Origin: Cyanobacteriota bacterium
GTDB taxonomy: Bacteria > Cyanobacteriota > Cyanobacteriia > Cyanobacteriales > Microcoleaceae
Direction of reading: 5' to 3'
Length of the DNA stretch: 59,487 nt
NCBI GenBank assembly: GCA_025362325.1
Contig: JANYGO010000341.1
Span: 1 to 59,487, forward strand
In this document: piece by piece, positions 52,067 through 59,487 of the stretch
Position numbering within the stretch: position 1 is the stretch's first letter
Layout of the letters: every line of letters begins with the position of its first letter
Made by a program: the position numbers and the translations under genes
The notes under the pieces: generated by a model
The model's database searches: none
What the model saw: only the letters and a program-made list of their open reading frames with translations
What the model was told of the DNA's origin: nothing

Positions 52067-53257
52067 ATGCTTCTTGCCCGCATCCAAGAACTAGCCGCCA
52101 CCCTCGCACCCCGCTTGATCGAAATTCGCCGCCACATCCACTCGCACCCGGAACTCAGCGGCCAAGAATATCAAACCGCCGCCTATGTAGCGGGTGTTCT
52201 GGCTTCCAGCGGAGTCCGCGCCATAGAAGGAATCGGCAAAACAGGAGTGCTCGGCGAGCTCAAAGTTAACAACACCGAGTCCCGGTGGCTGGCAATTCGC
52301 ACGGATATGGATGCTTTGCCAATTCAAGAACGCACAAACTTAGAATTTTCCTCCCGCAACGAGGGAGTGATGCACGCCTGCGGCCACGATATCCACACCA
52401 CAGTCGGTTTGGGCGCAGCCATGATATTGTCTGAGTTAAAAGAAAAATTTTCCGGTAACGTCCGTTTCTTGTTTCAGCCGGCGGAAGAGATTGCCCAAGG
52501 TGCCCGCTGGATGATTAAAGATGGGGCGATGCAAGATGTTGACGGCATCCTCGGAGTGCACGTTTTTCCGACGATTCCGGGCGGTTGTATCGGTATTCGC
52601 CACGGGGCACTGACGGCGGCGGCGGATGACCTAGAATTGATTGTAATTGGTGAATCCGGCCACGGTGCGCGCCCTCACGAGGCGATCGATGCAATTTGGA
52701 TAGCTTCTCAGATTATTACCAGTTTGCAGCAGGCAATTAGTCGCACTCAAAATCCTTTGAGGCCTGTGGTTTTGACGATCGGGCAAATTAGTGGCGGACG
52801 GGCGCCCAACGTGATTGCCGATCGAGTAAAATTATTGGGAACCGTGCGATCGCTACATCCCGAAACCCACGAAAAACTACCCGCTTGGATCGAACAAATT
52901 GTTTCCAGCGTCTGCGCGACTTACGGCGCTAAGTACGAACTCACCTACAAGCGCGGCGTCCCCGGAGTCCAAAACGACCCAAAACTGACGCAATTAGTCG
53001 AGACTGCGGCTTTAGAAGCTTTAGGTCGATCGCGCGTCCAAATTTTACCAGAACCATCCCTCGGCGCGGAAGATTTTTCAATGTATCTAGAACACGCACC
53101 GGGAACCATGTTTCGCTTGGGAGTGGGACTGACTGACAAACCCAACTATCCCCTCCATCACCCGCAGTTTGAAGTGGATGAAGCGGCTATTGTGACGGGC
53201 GCTGTCACCTTAGCCTATGCCGCCTGTCAGTATTGGAAACAGCAAGGAAGTAAGTAA
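52067..53257 (+). CDS. M20-family amidohydrolase (N-acyl-amino-acid / hippurate hydrolase type)
   Basis: 396 residues of the M20D peptidase/amidohydrolase family, which includes IAA-amino acid and hippurate hydrolases. Metal-site motifs: MHACGHDIHT, FQPAEEIAQGARWM (Glu-Glu), GVHVFPTIPGGCIGI, and a C-terminal GAEDFSMYLEHAPGTMF. It cleaves an acyl group from an amino acid using two zinc/manganese ions. The substrate cannot be inferred. ATG start with no strong ribosome site nearby. Confidence 0.93.
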   Translation: MLLARIQELAATLAPRLIEIRRHIHSHPELSGQEYQTAAYVAGVLASSGVRAIEGIGKTGVLGELKVNNTESRWLAIRTDMDALPIQERTNLEFSSRNEGVMHACGHDIHTTVGLGAAMILSELKEKFSGNVRFLFQPAEEIAQGARWMIKDGAMQDVDGILGVHVFPTIPGGCIGIRHGALTAAADDLELIVIGESGHGARPHEAIDAIWIASQIITSLQQAISRTQNPLRPVVLTIGQISGGRAPNVIADRVKLLGTVRSLHPETHEKLPAWIEQIVSSVCATYGAKYELTYKRGVPGVQNDPKLTQLVETAALEALGRSRVQILPEPSLGAEDFSMYLEHAPGTMFRLGVGLTDKPNYPLHHPQFEVDEAAIVTGAVTLAYAACQYWKQQGSK

Positions 53258-53295
53258 GTAATCTCGTCTCCGTTGAATAACCCAAAATTAAGATA

Positions 53296-53364
53296 GGTTC
53301 GATGGTTCGGACTTCAGTCCTCTTCCAAATTAGAGGACTGAAGTCCGAACCATCGAACCTATTT
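53296..53364. repeat. palindromic repeat (family C)
   Basis: Inverted arms GGTTCGATGGTTCGGACTTC and its complement around AGTCCTCTTCCAAATTAGAG; ~70 bp, about 40 nt after the M20 stop. Related to the nested hairpins of family B and to copies at 6317, 19776 and 59171. Confidence 0.75.
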
Positions 53365-53548
53365 TATAGATTGTGGCGTGGTAATGGCTCAAAATTGCTC
53401 CATATCAAGTTTATTTGCACCTGCCTACTTAGCAAAATTCTGGCAGCTAAACCAGCCTATCTTCGGCAATTCCGCTCTCCGCAGCAGCCAAATGTGCTAA
53501 CGTACGATCGCAAATCCCCAAATTTCAACTATCGGGAGACAGATAACC

Positions 53549-55204
53549 GTGTTCGCTCAAGCACCTCCAACTCCCAATTACAAATGGTTTAGCTGCATTT
53601 CTCGTACTGTATTCACCGCATTGTGCCTCTTGCCGATTTTGGGCGCTGCGGGAAACGCCCAAACTCCCCAAAATAGACTCATCAAAATTGGCGTGGTGCA
53701 GCGGTTTGGTACTAAAGCCACCGACAAACTCACGCTGAAAGCATTACCGGGCGACAGCTTAACATTAAGTTACAAAACTCCTCAAGGCACAGAAACCAAA
53801 ACTGCTCCCAGCATCAAGCTAGAAATTGCCAATAAACCTCTGCAATCGCCATTAGTAGAAGAACGAGTTGTTCTGAGCTCCCACCGCAGTTTTGAAAGCG
53901 CAGAAGATAGCGCCAATCAGTGGCGCGCTAAGGGTATTGATGTAGAAATTGCTCAACCTTTGCGCTGGCAAGTTTGGGCGAAAAGAGATATTTACAATTC
54001 TCCAATTGTGCGGCGCTGGCTGTTGCAAAGTTTGCAAGCTCAAGGTAACAAAACAGCTTTTTTAGATTCCAAAGTTATTAAACAAATCCCCCAAGCATTT
54101 TGGATTTTAAATGGCTTTCGTTTCAACCGCAATGAGTTGGACGTGACGGCGGGCAAAAATACGATCGAGGTATTGGAACAAACTACCAAAGAGGGGACAG
54201 CTACTGATCCAGAAAAAATTCTTCAACAAACTCGCCGTTATGGCGGCAGTTTGCACCTGCAAAAAAATTCTTACGGCACTTATACTTTAGTCAATGAAGT
54301 GCTGACTGAAACTTATTTGCGGGGTGTTGTTCCTCACGAAATTGGGGCTTTTTCGCCTTACGCTTCGATTGTCGCTCAAACTATTTTAGCGAGAACCTAC
54401 GCCCTGAGAAATTTGCGGAGGTTTGCTGTGGATAATTATGAGTTGTGCGCTGATGTTAACTGTCAAGTTTATAAGGGTGTGACGGAGGTTTATCCGCAAA
54501 GCGATAAGGCCATCGCCCAAACGAGCGGTTTAGTGCTAACTTATCAAAATCAGCTCGTAGACGCGCTCTATTCAGCATCTAGCGGCGGTGTGACAGCGAC
54601 TTTTGGCGATGTGTGGCACGGCCCGGAACGTCCGTATTTGCGCTCGATCGTCGATTCCCCGAAGAACGTCTGGGATTTGACAAAGCAGAGCTTGTCTGAT
54701 GAAACCAACTTCCGCCGCTTTATGACTCTGAAAACAGGGTTTAATGAGGAAAAAGAAGAAACCTTCCGCTGGCGCGAACAAGCTTCTTTGACATCTATTG
54801 GTGGGTTTCTCAAACAGTATCTTCAGAAGAAAAAGCACCCGCTGGCTAATTTTAAAACTCTCACAAAAGTTGAAGTGGTGGAAAGGTCGGCCGCCGGTCG
54901 AGTTTTGCAAATGAAGGTACAAACTGACTTGGGCCCCATCGATATCGACAAAGACGAGATTCGCAATGCTTTTTATCCGCCGATTAGCACGCTTTTTTAC
55001 CTGGAACCAATTTATAATCCAGACAAAACTCTCAACGGTTATGCTTTTGTCGGAGGCGGTTTCGGACACGGCGTGGGAATGAGTCAGACAGGTTCTTACA
55101 ATTTAGCTAATTTGGGCTGGAGTGGCGATCGAATTCTCGGCTTTTATTTTCCCGGAACTCAAGTTGTACCCCTCAATGATTCCATTACGTTTTGGCGGGA
55201 ATAG
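53549..55204 (+). CDS. SpoIID/LytB-domain protein, exported
   Basis: 551 residues; the start is a GTG (53549-53551) with GGGAG upstream. The signal peptide is RTVFTALCLLPILGAAGNAQ. Central and C-terminal SpoIID/LytB features: RGVVPHEIGAFSPYASIVAQ, ARTYALRNLRRFAVDNYELC, SASSGGVTATFGDVW and GGGFGHGVGMSQTGSYNLAN. In other bacteria SpoIID is a peptidoglycan lytic transglycosylase acting on denuded glycans; cyanobacterial versions are common. Convergent with ferredoxin across repeats. Confidence 0.92.
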   Translation: MFAQAPPTPNYKWFSCISRTVFTALCLLPILGAAGNAQTPQNRLIKIGVVQRFGTKATDKLTLKALPGDSLTLSYKTPQGTETKTAPSIKLEIANKPLQSPLVEERVVLSSHRSFESAEDSANQWRAKGIDVEIAQPLRWQVWAKRDIYNSPIVRRWLLQSLQAQGNKTAFLDSKVIKQIPQAFWILNGFRFNRNELDVTAGKNTIEVLEQTTKEGTATDPEKILQQTRRYGGSLHLQKNSYGTYTLVNEVLTETYLRGVVPHEIGAFSPYASIVAQTILARTYALRNLRRFAVDNYELCADVNCQVYKGVTEVYPQSDKAIAQTSGLVLTYQNQLVDALYSASSGGVTATFGDVWHGPERPYLRSIVDSPKNVWDLTKQSLSDETNFRRFMTLKTGFNEEKEETFRWREQASLTSIGGFLKQYLQKKKHPLANFKTLTKVEVVERSAAGRVLQMKVQTDLGPIDIDKDEIRNAFYPPISTLFYLEPIYNPDKTLNGYAFVGGGFGHGVGMSQTGSYNLANLGWSGDRILGFYFPGTQVVPLNDSITFWRE

Positions 55205-55226
55205 CATCAGATTCGGCATAAGATTC

Positions 55227-55456
55227 GGCGGTTGAAACCGCGTCTACAAAAACACTCACGCGACGGGAGCGGGTTGAAGAGTGGCCGGTTAAAATTACGT
55301 TATCTTCCTTCTTGAGTCGGCGTCCGGCGGACATCGTTTGTATAGACGCGGTTTCTAACCGCCGTCTGCTGCGGACATTTTTTGTATAGACGCGGTTTCT
55401 AACCGCCGTCTGCTGCGGACATCGTTTGTATAGACGCGGTTTCTAACCGCCGTCTT
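55227..55456. repeat. dispersed repeat family A, copy 5 with triplicated right end
   Basis: 22 nt after the SpoIID stop. Left end GGCGGTTGAAACCGCGTCTA, right end TAGACGCGGTTTCTAACCGC, with the last ~45 bp (..GACATcGTTTGTATAGACGC) present three times in tandem, so the right end has been duplicated twice. Confidence 0.85.
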
Positions 55457-55482
55457 ATCTCGATCGCCGTCTTTAACACAAA

Positions 55483-55541
55483 AACCCGGTTTCTTAACGT
55501 AATTAAGCTGAAACAGCTTAATTACGTTAAGAAACCGGGTT
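55483..55541. repeat. perfect 28-bp inverted repeat (family D relative)
   Basis: Two 28-nt arms, exact complements, with only a 3-nt loop (AAA at 55511-55513): AACCCGGTTTCTTAACGTAA extended by TTAAGCTG, then the mirror. It lies between two convergent genes, 30 nt from the ferredoxin stop, so it could end both transcripts. The arm ends AACCCGGTTTCTT match the 28269 and 56109 elements. Confidence 0.85.
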
Positions 55542-55571
55542 ACTTAGCGCATCGCGCCTGTGAATCCTTCC

Positions 55572-55871
55572 TTAGTAGAGGGATTCTTCTTGGTGAGTTT
55601 CGATCGTACAATCAGACTTAGGATAGGCGACGCAGGTCAGAACAAATCCGGCCTCGATTTGGTCGTCATCTAAGAAAGATTGGTCAGATTGGTCAACTTC
55701 GCCCTTAGTGATTTTGCCGGCGCAGGTGGAGCAAGCTCCAGCGCGGCAAGAGTACGGGAGGTCGAGTCCTGCTTCTTCGGCAGCATCGAGAATGTAAGTA
55801 TCGCTATCAACGTCAATGGTCTGGTTGATTCCTTCGGCTTCGCTGATGAGGGTAACTTTGTAAGTTGGCAT
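55572..55871 (-). CDS. petF: [2Fe-2S] plant-type ferredoxin
   Basis: 99-residue photosynthetic ferredoxin carrying electrons from photosystem I to FNR, nitrite reductase and others. The chain starts [20 protein letters not shown], the cluster ligands lie in [15 protein letters not shown] (three Cys), and the fourth Cys is in [16 protein letters not shown] is the common C-terminus. ATG at 55869-55871. Complete and typical. Upstream (55872-56310) holds the promoter region and a repeat piece. Confidence 0.97.
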   Translation of the reverse strand: MPTYKVTLISEAEGINQTIDVDSDTYILDAAEEAGLDLPYSCRAGACSTCAGKITKGEVDQSDQSFLDDDQIEAGFVLTCVAYPKSDCTIETHQEESLY

Positions 55872-56310
55872 GCACTAAATCCTCTCAAAAATTCAACAAT
55901 ATTGATAATTTTTCCTAATGCAACCTTCAAGGCTCTATTAGCTCTGAAGTTAGCTGTTAGGTTCGTTCCCTTTATGATAGTAGGGGATAGAAGTAAGCTT
56001 GCAACACTCATTTACAAAAAATCTGAATGGGATTAGTTATAACTTTTTCTAATTTCATCTTGATTGCTTATACCTATGTGGGGCTCAGCCTTGTGATACT
56101 GTTGCCGCAAGACTTACGCCAAATAACCCGGTTTCTCTTAAAAATCCTGTTTTGAGCCGTACAGCCCAAAAAACCGGGTTTTTGGTATGCGTTGTGCCGA
56201 TCGACTTTCAGCCCGACTTGCTTGAGTTTGTCCCCGCAGCCTAAAATCTGGGCGATGGCACCCTAAACCCTTGTACCACACTTCTGTAACTATCTAAAAT
56301 CTAAAATCCT
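55872..56310. other. petF upstream region with family D repeat
   Basis: No gene seen; the open frames here are antisense shadows of ferredoxin. 56109-56191 has GACTTACGCCAAATAACCCG, GTTTCT, then AAAAAACCGGGTTTTT and GCGT, a diverged copy of the 28269 element. 56294-56310 has TCTAAAATCTAAAATC heptamers just before bvdR. Confidence 0.5.
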
Positions 56311-57321
56311 ATGACTCAAATTAATACAGGCTTTGGTTTTTCGGTCGCTCCAATTCGCGTGGGGATTGTGGGCACTGGTTTTGCGGCTAAGTTGAGGGCC
56401 GAAACGCTGGTAGCTGACGCGCGATCGAATTTAGTAGCAGTTGCGGGCCACAACCAGGAGACAACCGCAGCATTTTGTCAAACTTTCGGCGCCGAAGCTG
56501 AGGTTTCTTGGCGCAAGCTGGTAGAAAGAGACGATTTAGATTTGATCATTGTCTGTACGGTGAACCGCGATCACGGGGCGATCGTCCTGGCGGCCCTGGA
56601 AAATGACAAGCACGTTGTGGTCGAATATCCTCTATCTTTAGACGTATCTGAGGCTCAAAGGGCGATCGAACTTGCCGCCCAAAAGCAAAAACTCCTCCAC
56701 ATCGAACACATCGAACTGTTAGGCGGTTTGCACTCCTCAATCAAAGAATCCTTACCATTAATCGGTAAAGTTTTTTACGCCCGCTACGTTACTATTACTG
56801 CTGTGCGTTCCGTACCGCAGCGCTGGACTTTTCAACATTCCCTATTTGGTTTTCCCTTAATTGGTGCAATTTCTCGACTGCACCGATTTACTGACTTGTT
56901 CGGAGAAGCGACAAGCGTTAACTGTCAAACTCAATTTTGGGACACTCAGCCGGATTTCTACAAAGCTAGTTTGTGCAACGCACAGTTACGCTTTGCCAAT
57001 GGCGTTCTCGCTGAAGCTGTGTATGGAAAAGGAGAGACTTTTTGGCAGTCAGAAAACATTTTTACCATCTACGGAGAAGCAGGAACGCTAATTTTTACTC
57101 CAGAATCCGGTCAATTAATTCAAGGAGAAAATCGGCAAACCATCAAAGTAGGAACGCGGCGCGGTTTGTTTGCCAAAGATACCGAGATGGTGTTAGACAG
57201 TTTGTTAAACGGTACGCCCTTGTACGTCAAAAATACGAGTAGCTTGTACGCTTTGAAGGTGGCGGATGCTGCGAGGCGATCGAGCGAGACTAGGCAAAAT
57301 GTGGCGATCGACAATTCATGA
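56311..57321 (+). CDS. bvdR: biliverdin reductase
   Basis: 336 residues of the Gfo/Idh/MocA fold, very similar in motif order to the cyanobacterial biliverdin reductase BvdR: VGIVGTGFAAKLRAETLV (dinucleotide binding), VEYPLSLDV where other Gfo/Idh members have EKP, IEHIELLGGLHSSIKESLPL, VFYARYVTI, PQRWTFQHSLFGFPLIGAIS, RFTDLFGEA, AEAVYGKGETFWQSENIFTI and VGTRRGLFAKDTE. Reduces biliverdin IX-alpha to bilirubin with NAD(P)H; in cyanobacteria linked to phycobilisome assembly. Direct assignment, made from family pattern recall. ATG start. Confidence 0.88.
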   Translation: MTQINTGFGFSVAPIRVGIVGTGFAAKLRAETLVADARSNLVAVAGHNQETTAAFCQTFGAEAEVSWRKLVERDDLDLIIVCTVNRDHGAIVLAALENDKHVVVEYPLSLDVSEAQRAIELAAQKQKLLHIEHIELLGGLHSSIKESLPLIGKVFYARYVTITAVRSVPQRWTFQHSLFGFPLIGAISRLHRFTDLFGEATSVNCQTQFWDTQPDFYKASLCNAQLRFANGVLAEAVYGKGETFWQSENIFTIYGEAGTLIFTPESGQLIQGENRQTIKVGTRRGLFAKDTEMVLDSLLNGTPLYVKNTSSLYALKVADAARRSSETRQNVAIDNS

Positions 57322-57333
57322 TTCTTCAAATAA

Positions 57334-57500
57334 GACGGCGGTTGAAACCGCATCTACAAAAACGAAGTCCACTCCCAGCGGATTGAATAAAACAACGTAC
57401 TTTTAATGGCCCGTTCTTCAACCCGCTTGGAGTGGGTTTTGTCTGTGTAGTGGCGGTTTCAACCGCAGACGTTATTCTTTAATCGCCGTTGAAACCGCCG
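57334..57500. repeat. dispersed repeat family A, copy 6
   Basis: 12 nt after the bvdR stop: GGCGGTTGAAACCGCATCTA left end, internal ACCCGCTTGGAGTGGGT hairpin, right end GGCGGTTTCAACCGC then an extra GTTGAAACCGCCG. It ends 27 nt before the transporter ATG. Confidence 0.85.
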
Positions 57501-57527
57501 ATTATTTTCCTCACTTACATATCAAAC

Positions 57528-58436
57528 ATGAAATTACACTGGAAAAATCCTCAATTCGACCCAGAAACAATCGGGCTAATTTACGGTTTCCTAGGCGTAG
57601 TTGGATTCAGCTTAACACTGCCAGCAACCAGAGCCGCAGTGCACGATTTAGACCCTGTTATTGTAGGATTAGGACGCGGATTAGTAGCAGCTATACTAGC
57701 AGCAGCTACTTTGCATATCACACATCAACCTATTCCGTCCAAACAGCAATTGTGGAGTTTATTAGTTGTCGGATTGGGAGTGGTTGTCGGATTTCCGCTA
57801 TTATCAGCTTGGGCAATGCAGCAAGTACCTGCGGCTCACGGTGCTGTAGTATTAGGATTACTGCCCTTAGCAACAGCAATCGGGGGATTTTTGCGATCGG
57901 GCGATCGGCCATCTTCTCGCTTTTGGATTGCTAGTATCGCCGGGAGTATAACCGTTGTTAGTTTTGGAATTATTAGTGGTGCAGGGCAACTCCAACCCGC
58001 AGATTTAGCTTTATTTGCATCAGTAATTGCTGCTGCTTTTGGTTACGCCGAAGGTGGACGCTTAGCTAAGACTTTAGGTGGCTGGCAAGTTATCTGTTGG
58101 GCATTGATACTTATCGCTCCCTTCGAGGTTTTGCCTACAATATTTGTGGTGTTAAAACAAGGATTAATAGCTGCACCGACGGCGTGGTTGGGTTTTGCCT
58201 ATGTGAGTCTTGTCAGCCAATTTGTAGCATTTTTTGCTTGGTATCAGGGGATGGCGATTGGCGGAGTTGCCAGGGTAGGGCAAATTCAGCTATTGCAACC
58301 ATTTTTGACTATTTTGGCATCGGCAATTTTGCTTGGTGAAACTGTGCAGCCGATCGCCCTAGGCAGCGCTTGTTTAGTTGTTCTCTGTGTAGCAGCGGGG
58401 AAAAAAGCATCAATTAAGCAGGCAGCAGATTTGTGA
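57528..58436 (+). CDS. EamA/DMT-family transporter
   Basis: 302 residues from the ATG 57528-57530; the upstream open codons lie in repeat sequence. Ten TM helices in two EamA halves: GLIYGFLGVVGFSLTLPATR, VPAAHGAVVLGLLPLATAIG in half 1, and QLQPADLALFASVIAAAFGY, YQGMAIGGVARVGQIQLLQP and FLTILASAILLGETVQPIAL in half 2. DMT carriers move amino acids, sugars or drugs; no substrate is suggested. Complete. Confidence 0.9.
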   Translation: MKLHWKNPQFDPETIGLIYGFLGVVGFSLTLPATRAAVHDLDPVIVGLGRGLVAAILAAATLHITHQPIPSKQQLWSLLVVGLGVVVGFPLLSAWAMQQVPAAHGAVVLGLLPLATAIGGFLRSGDRPSSRFWIASIAGSITVVSFGIISGAGQLQPADLALFASVIAAAFGYAEGGRLAKTLGGWQVICWALILIAPFEVLPTIFVVLKQGLIAAPTAWLGFAYVSLVSQFVAFFAWYQGMAIGGVARVGQIQLLQPFLTILASAILLGETVQPIALGSACLVVLCVAAGKKASIKQAADL

Positions 58437-58495
58437 TGCAAACGATTTTTTTTTGCTTTTCATCGCTTAAATTAGATAAGGTGCACGGCTGCACT

Positions 58496-59098
58496 CTACA
58501 TTCCTGTAATGCTAATATATCGAGGCTGATGCTTGACTCGATCGATCCAAGATTCAATTGCGGGAAACCGAGTCAAATCAAATCCGCCTTCTCCAGCAAC
58601 GTGCGTGTAAGCAAATAAACCGATATCAGCAATAGAATAGCGATCGCCCGCAAAAAACTCATTTTTTTCTAAATGCCGTTCCATCACCCCCAAAGCAGCA
58701 TAACCCGGTGCTTGTTTCTGTTTCAATGCTTCTTGATATTCCTCAGCTTTCCCTGTCAAATACCAAAAACGAGAAGTAGCAATAAAAGGTTCGTGACTGT
58801 ACTGTTCAAAAAACAACCACTGCATGACTTGAGCGCGTTCAAATCTATCACTTGGAAAAAACTCCGTTTCTTCGCTCAAGTAAAACATAATTGCATTCGA
58901 TTCAAAGATAAACTTATCCGGCGCAATCTCTAAAACCGGAATGCGCCCGTTAGGGTTTTTGACCAAAAACTCGGGTGTCCGGCTTTCTTTTTGGAGAATA
59001 TTAATTTCTGTGCGATCGAACGGAATATTGAGCTGAGTTAACAGCAAGCGAACTTTATAGCAATTGCCCGAGGGGGAATATTCGTAAAGTTTAAACAT
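58496..59098 (-). CDS. glutathione S-transferase family protein
   Basis: 200 residues. The N-terminal thioredoxin-fold domain starts FKLYEYSPSGNCYKVRLLLT, with Ser/Asn at the catalytic position, then NPNGRIPVLEI and FESNAIMFYLSEE (the cis-Pro and G-site motif Glu-Ser). The C-terminal all-helical domain follows (RYSIADIGLFAYTHVAGEGG). GSTs conjugate glutathione or isomerise; the substrate is unknown. ATG at 59096-59098, AT-rich upstream. Confidence 0.92.
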   Translation of the reverse strand: MFKLYEYSPSGNCYKVRLLLTQLNIPFDRTEINILQKESRTPEFLVKNPNGRIPVLEIAPDKFIFESNAIMFYLSEETEFFPSDRFERAQVMQWLFFEQYSHEPFIATSRFWYLTGKAEEYQEALKQKQAPGYAALGVMERHLEKNEFFAGDRYSIADIGLFAYTHVAGEGGFDLTRFPAIESWIDRVKHQPRYISITGM

Positions 59099-59170
59099 GA
59101 GTATTCAGGAGATTTTAAGAGCTTAAATTATATCATAAAATCACGGTTAACTTGCCAGCAATAAAAATTA

Positions 59171-59238
59171 ATGTTGGTAGTAAGGACTTCCGTCCTCAGC
59201 ATTTATTAGGACTCTTCGTCCTCACTACCAACCAGTTT
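59171..59238. repeat. palindromic repeat (family C)
   Basis: TTGGTAGTAAGGACTTCCGT and its complement in CGTCCTCACTACCAACC around CATTTATTAGG; ~68 bp, 70 nt upstream of the GST start. Related to 6317, 19776, 53296. Confidence 0.65.
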
Positions 59239-59368
59239 TATGGTGAGTGTTCTAGCCGAGGAAATCTCCAGAGAAGTTAAGCAAGATTAGTTATAGCAAC
59301 CTTCTTGGCTTTTAAGACATAGATAACCTCATGAATAGCACCCGAGACCCTGATTGACTGACAAAAGT

Positions 59369-59487
59369 TTAATTAGCCCAAACTACAGTGGTAGCTTGAA
59401 ACTCAATTCGGTAAGTTCTTTGCTGATGTTGTAAACGAGAAGCTTTGACTGGTTCGGGGTCAATATTAGTAGAAAAAGAGATAACAG
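59369..59487 (-). CDS. 3' end of an unidentified gene (cut by the window edge)
   Basis: A minus-strand frame with protein-like character: the last 38 residues are VISFSTNIDPEPVKASRLQH, QQRTYRIEFQATTVVWAN and a TAA at 59369-59371. Its start is beyond the right edge. No family recognised from this tail. The ~270 bp between it and the GST start holds a repeat but no other gene. Confidence 0.45.
   Translation of the reverse strand, partial: VISFSTNIDPEPVKASRLQHQQRTYRIEFQATTVVWAN

Overview
The window reads as chromosomal DNA of a cyanobacterium. It carries photosystem II cytochrome c-550 (psbV), its paralogue psbV2, cytochrome c6 (petJ), plant-type ferredoxin, a biliverdin reductase closely matching the cyanobacterial BvdR family, accD and MEP-pathway genes (dxs, ispD). 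The octamer GCGATCGC (HIP1) and its GCGATCG/CGATCGC derivatives occur throughout, in genes and between them. Heptanucleotide tandem repeats, many dispersed palindromic repeats, a ParM-type operon and numerous small toxin-antitoxin-like genes suggest a large-genome filamentous, non-heterocystous form (Oscillatoria/Microcoleus/Phormidium type). The genus is inference; no rRNA or tRNA was found.

Layout. 0-2.3 kb: 5' part of dxs, then small accessory genes (DUF4926, a DUF6887/DUF6888-like pair with one member broken by a stop, an XRE regulator). 2.5-7.9 kb: a YyaL-type thioredoxin-fold protein, a PQQ-like beta-propeller, a 2TM protein and a Uma2 nuclease-fold protein. 7.9-13.1 kb: an accessory island with a STAND/NB-ARC ATPase, a divergent three-gene cassette (GIY-YIG-like, unknown, ParB/Srx-like), a RelE/BECR-like plus DUF2283 pair, an orphan HicB, an aspartic-protease/partner pair, an XRE and a CopG-like gene. 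13.2-20.2 kb: CHAD protein, the petJ-psbV2-psbV cytochrome cluster, accD, DUF2007, prepilin peptidase. 20.3-25.8 kb: a tandem-domain class III nucleotide cyclase, a second protease/partner pair, a TPR protein and a LysR regulator. 26-29.2 kb: ispD, a GT9 glycosyltransferase and gmhB. 29.4-35.8 kb: three minus-strand sensory proteins, including an amino-acid-permease/histidine-kinase fusion. 35.9-40 kb: a frameshifted pepP and ftsH. 40.2-43.1 kb: a ParM-like actin, its small partner, and a convergent membrane/coiled-coil/DNA-binding protein. 43.9-49.8 kb: an anion-type ABC transporter (permease plus ATPase), an MFS remnant, fluC/crcB, a macrodomain protein and a duplicated helical protein. 50-59.5 kb: aspS, an M20 amidohydrolase, a SpoIID/LytB protein, ferredoxin, bvdR, an EamA transporter, a GST and the 3' end of an unidentified gene.

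Most notable. (1) Two paralogous, translationally coupled protease/partner operons. (2) A nucleotide cyclase whose two domains have reciprocally lost catalytic residues, as in the mammalian C1/C2 arrangement. (3) The GIY-YIG/unknown/ParB-like cassette, divergent from a STAND ATPase across 11-bp-periodic CCGACATT repeats. (4) The ParMR-like operon facing a predicted membrane-anchored DNA-binding coiled-coil protein. (5) A permease-kinase fusion. (6) Several dispersed repeat families, one of which sits just 3' of a stop codon in all six copies seen. All assignments come from reading the sequence; no database search was run.
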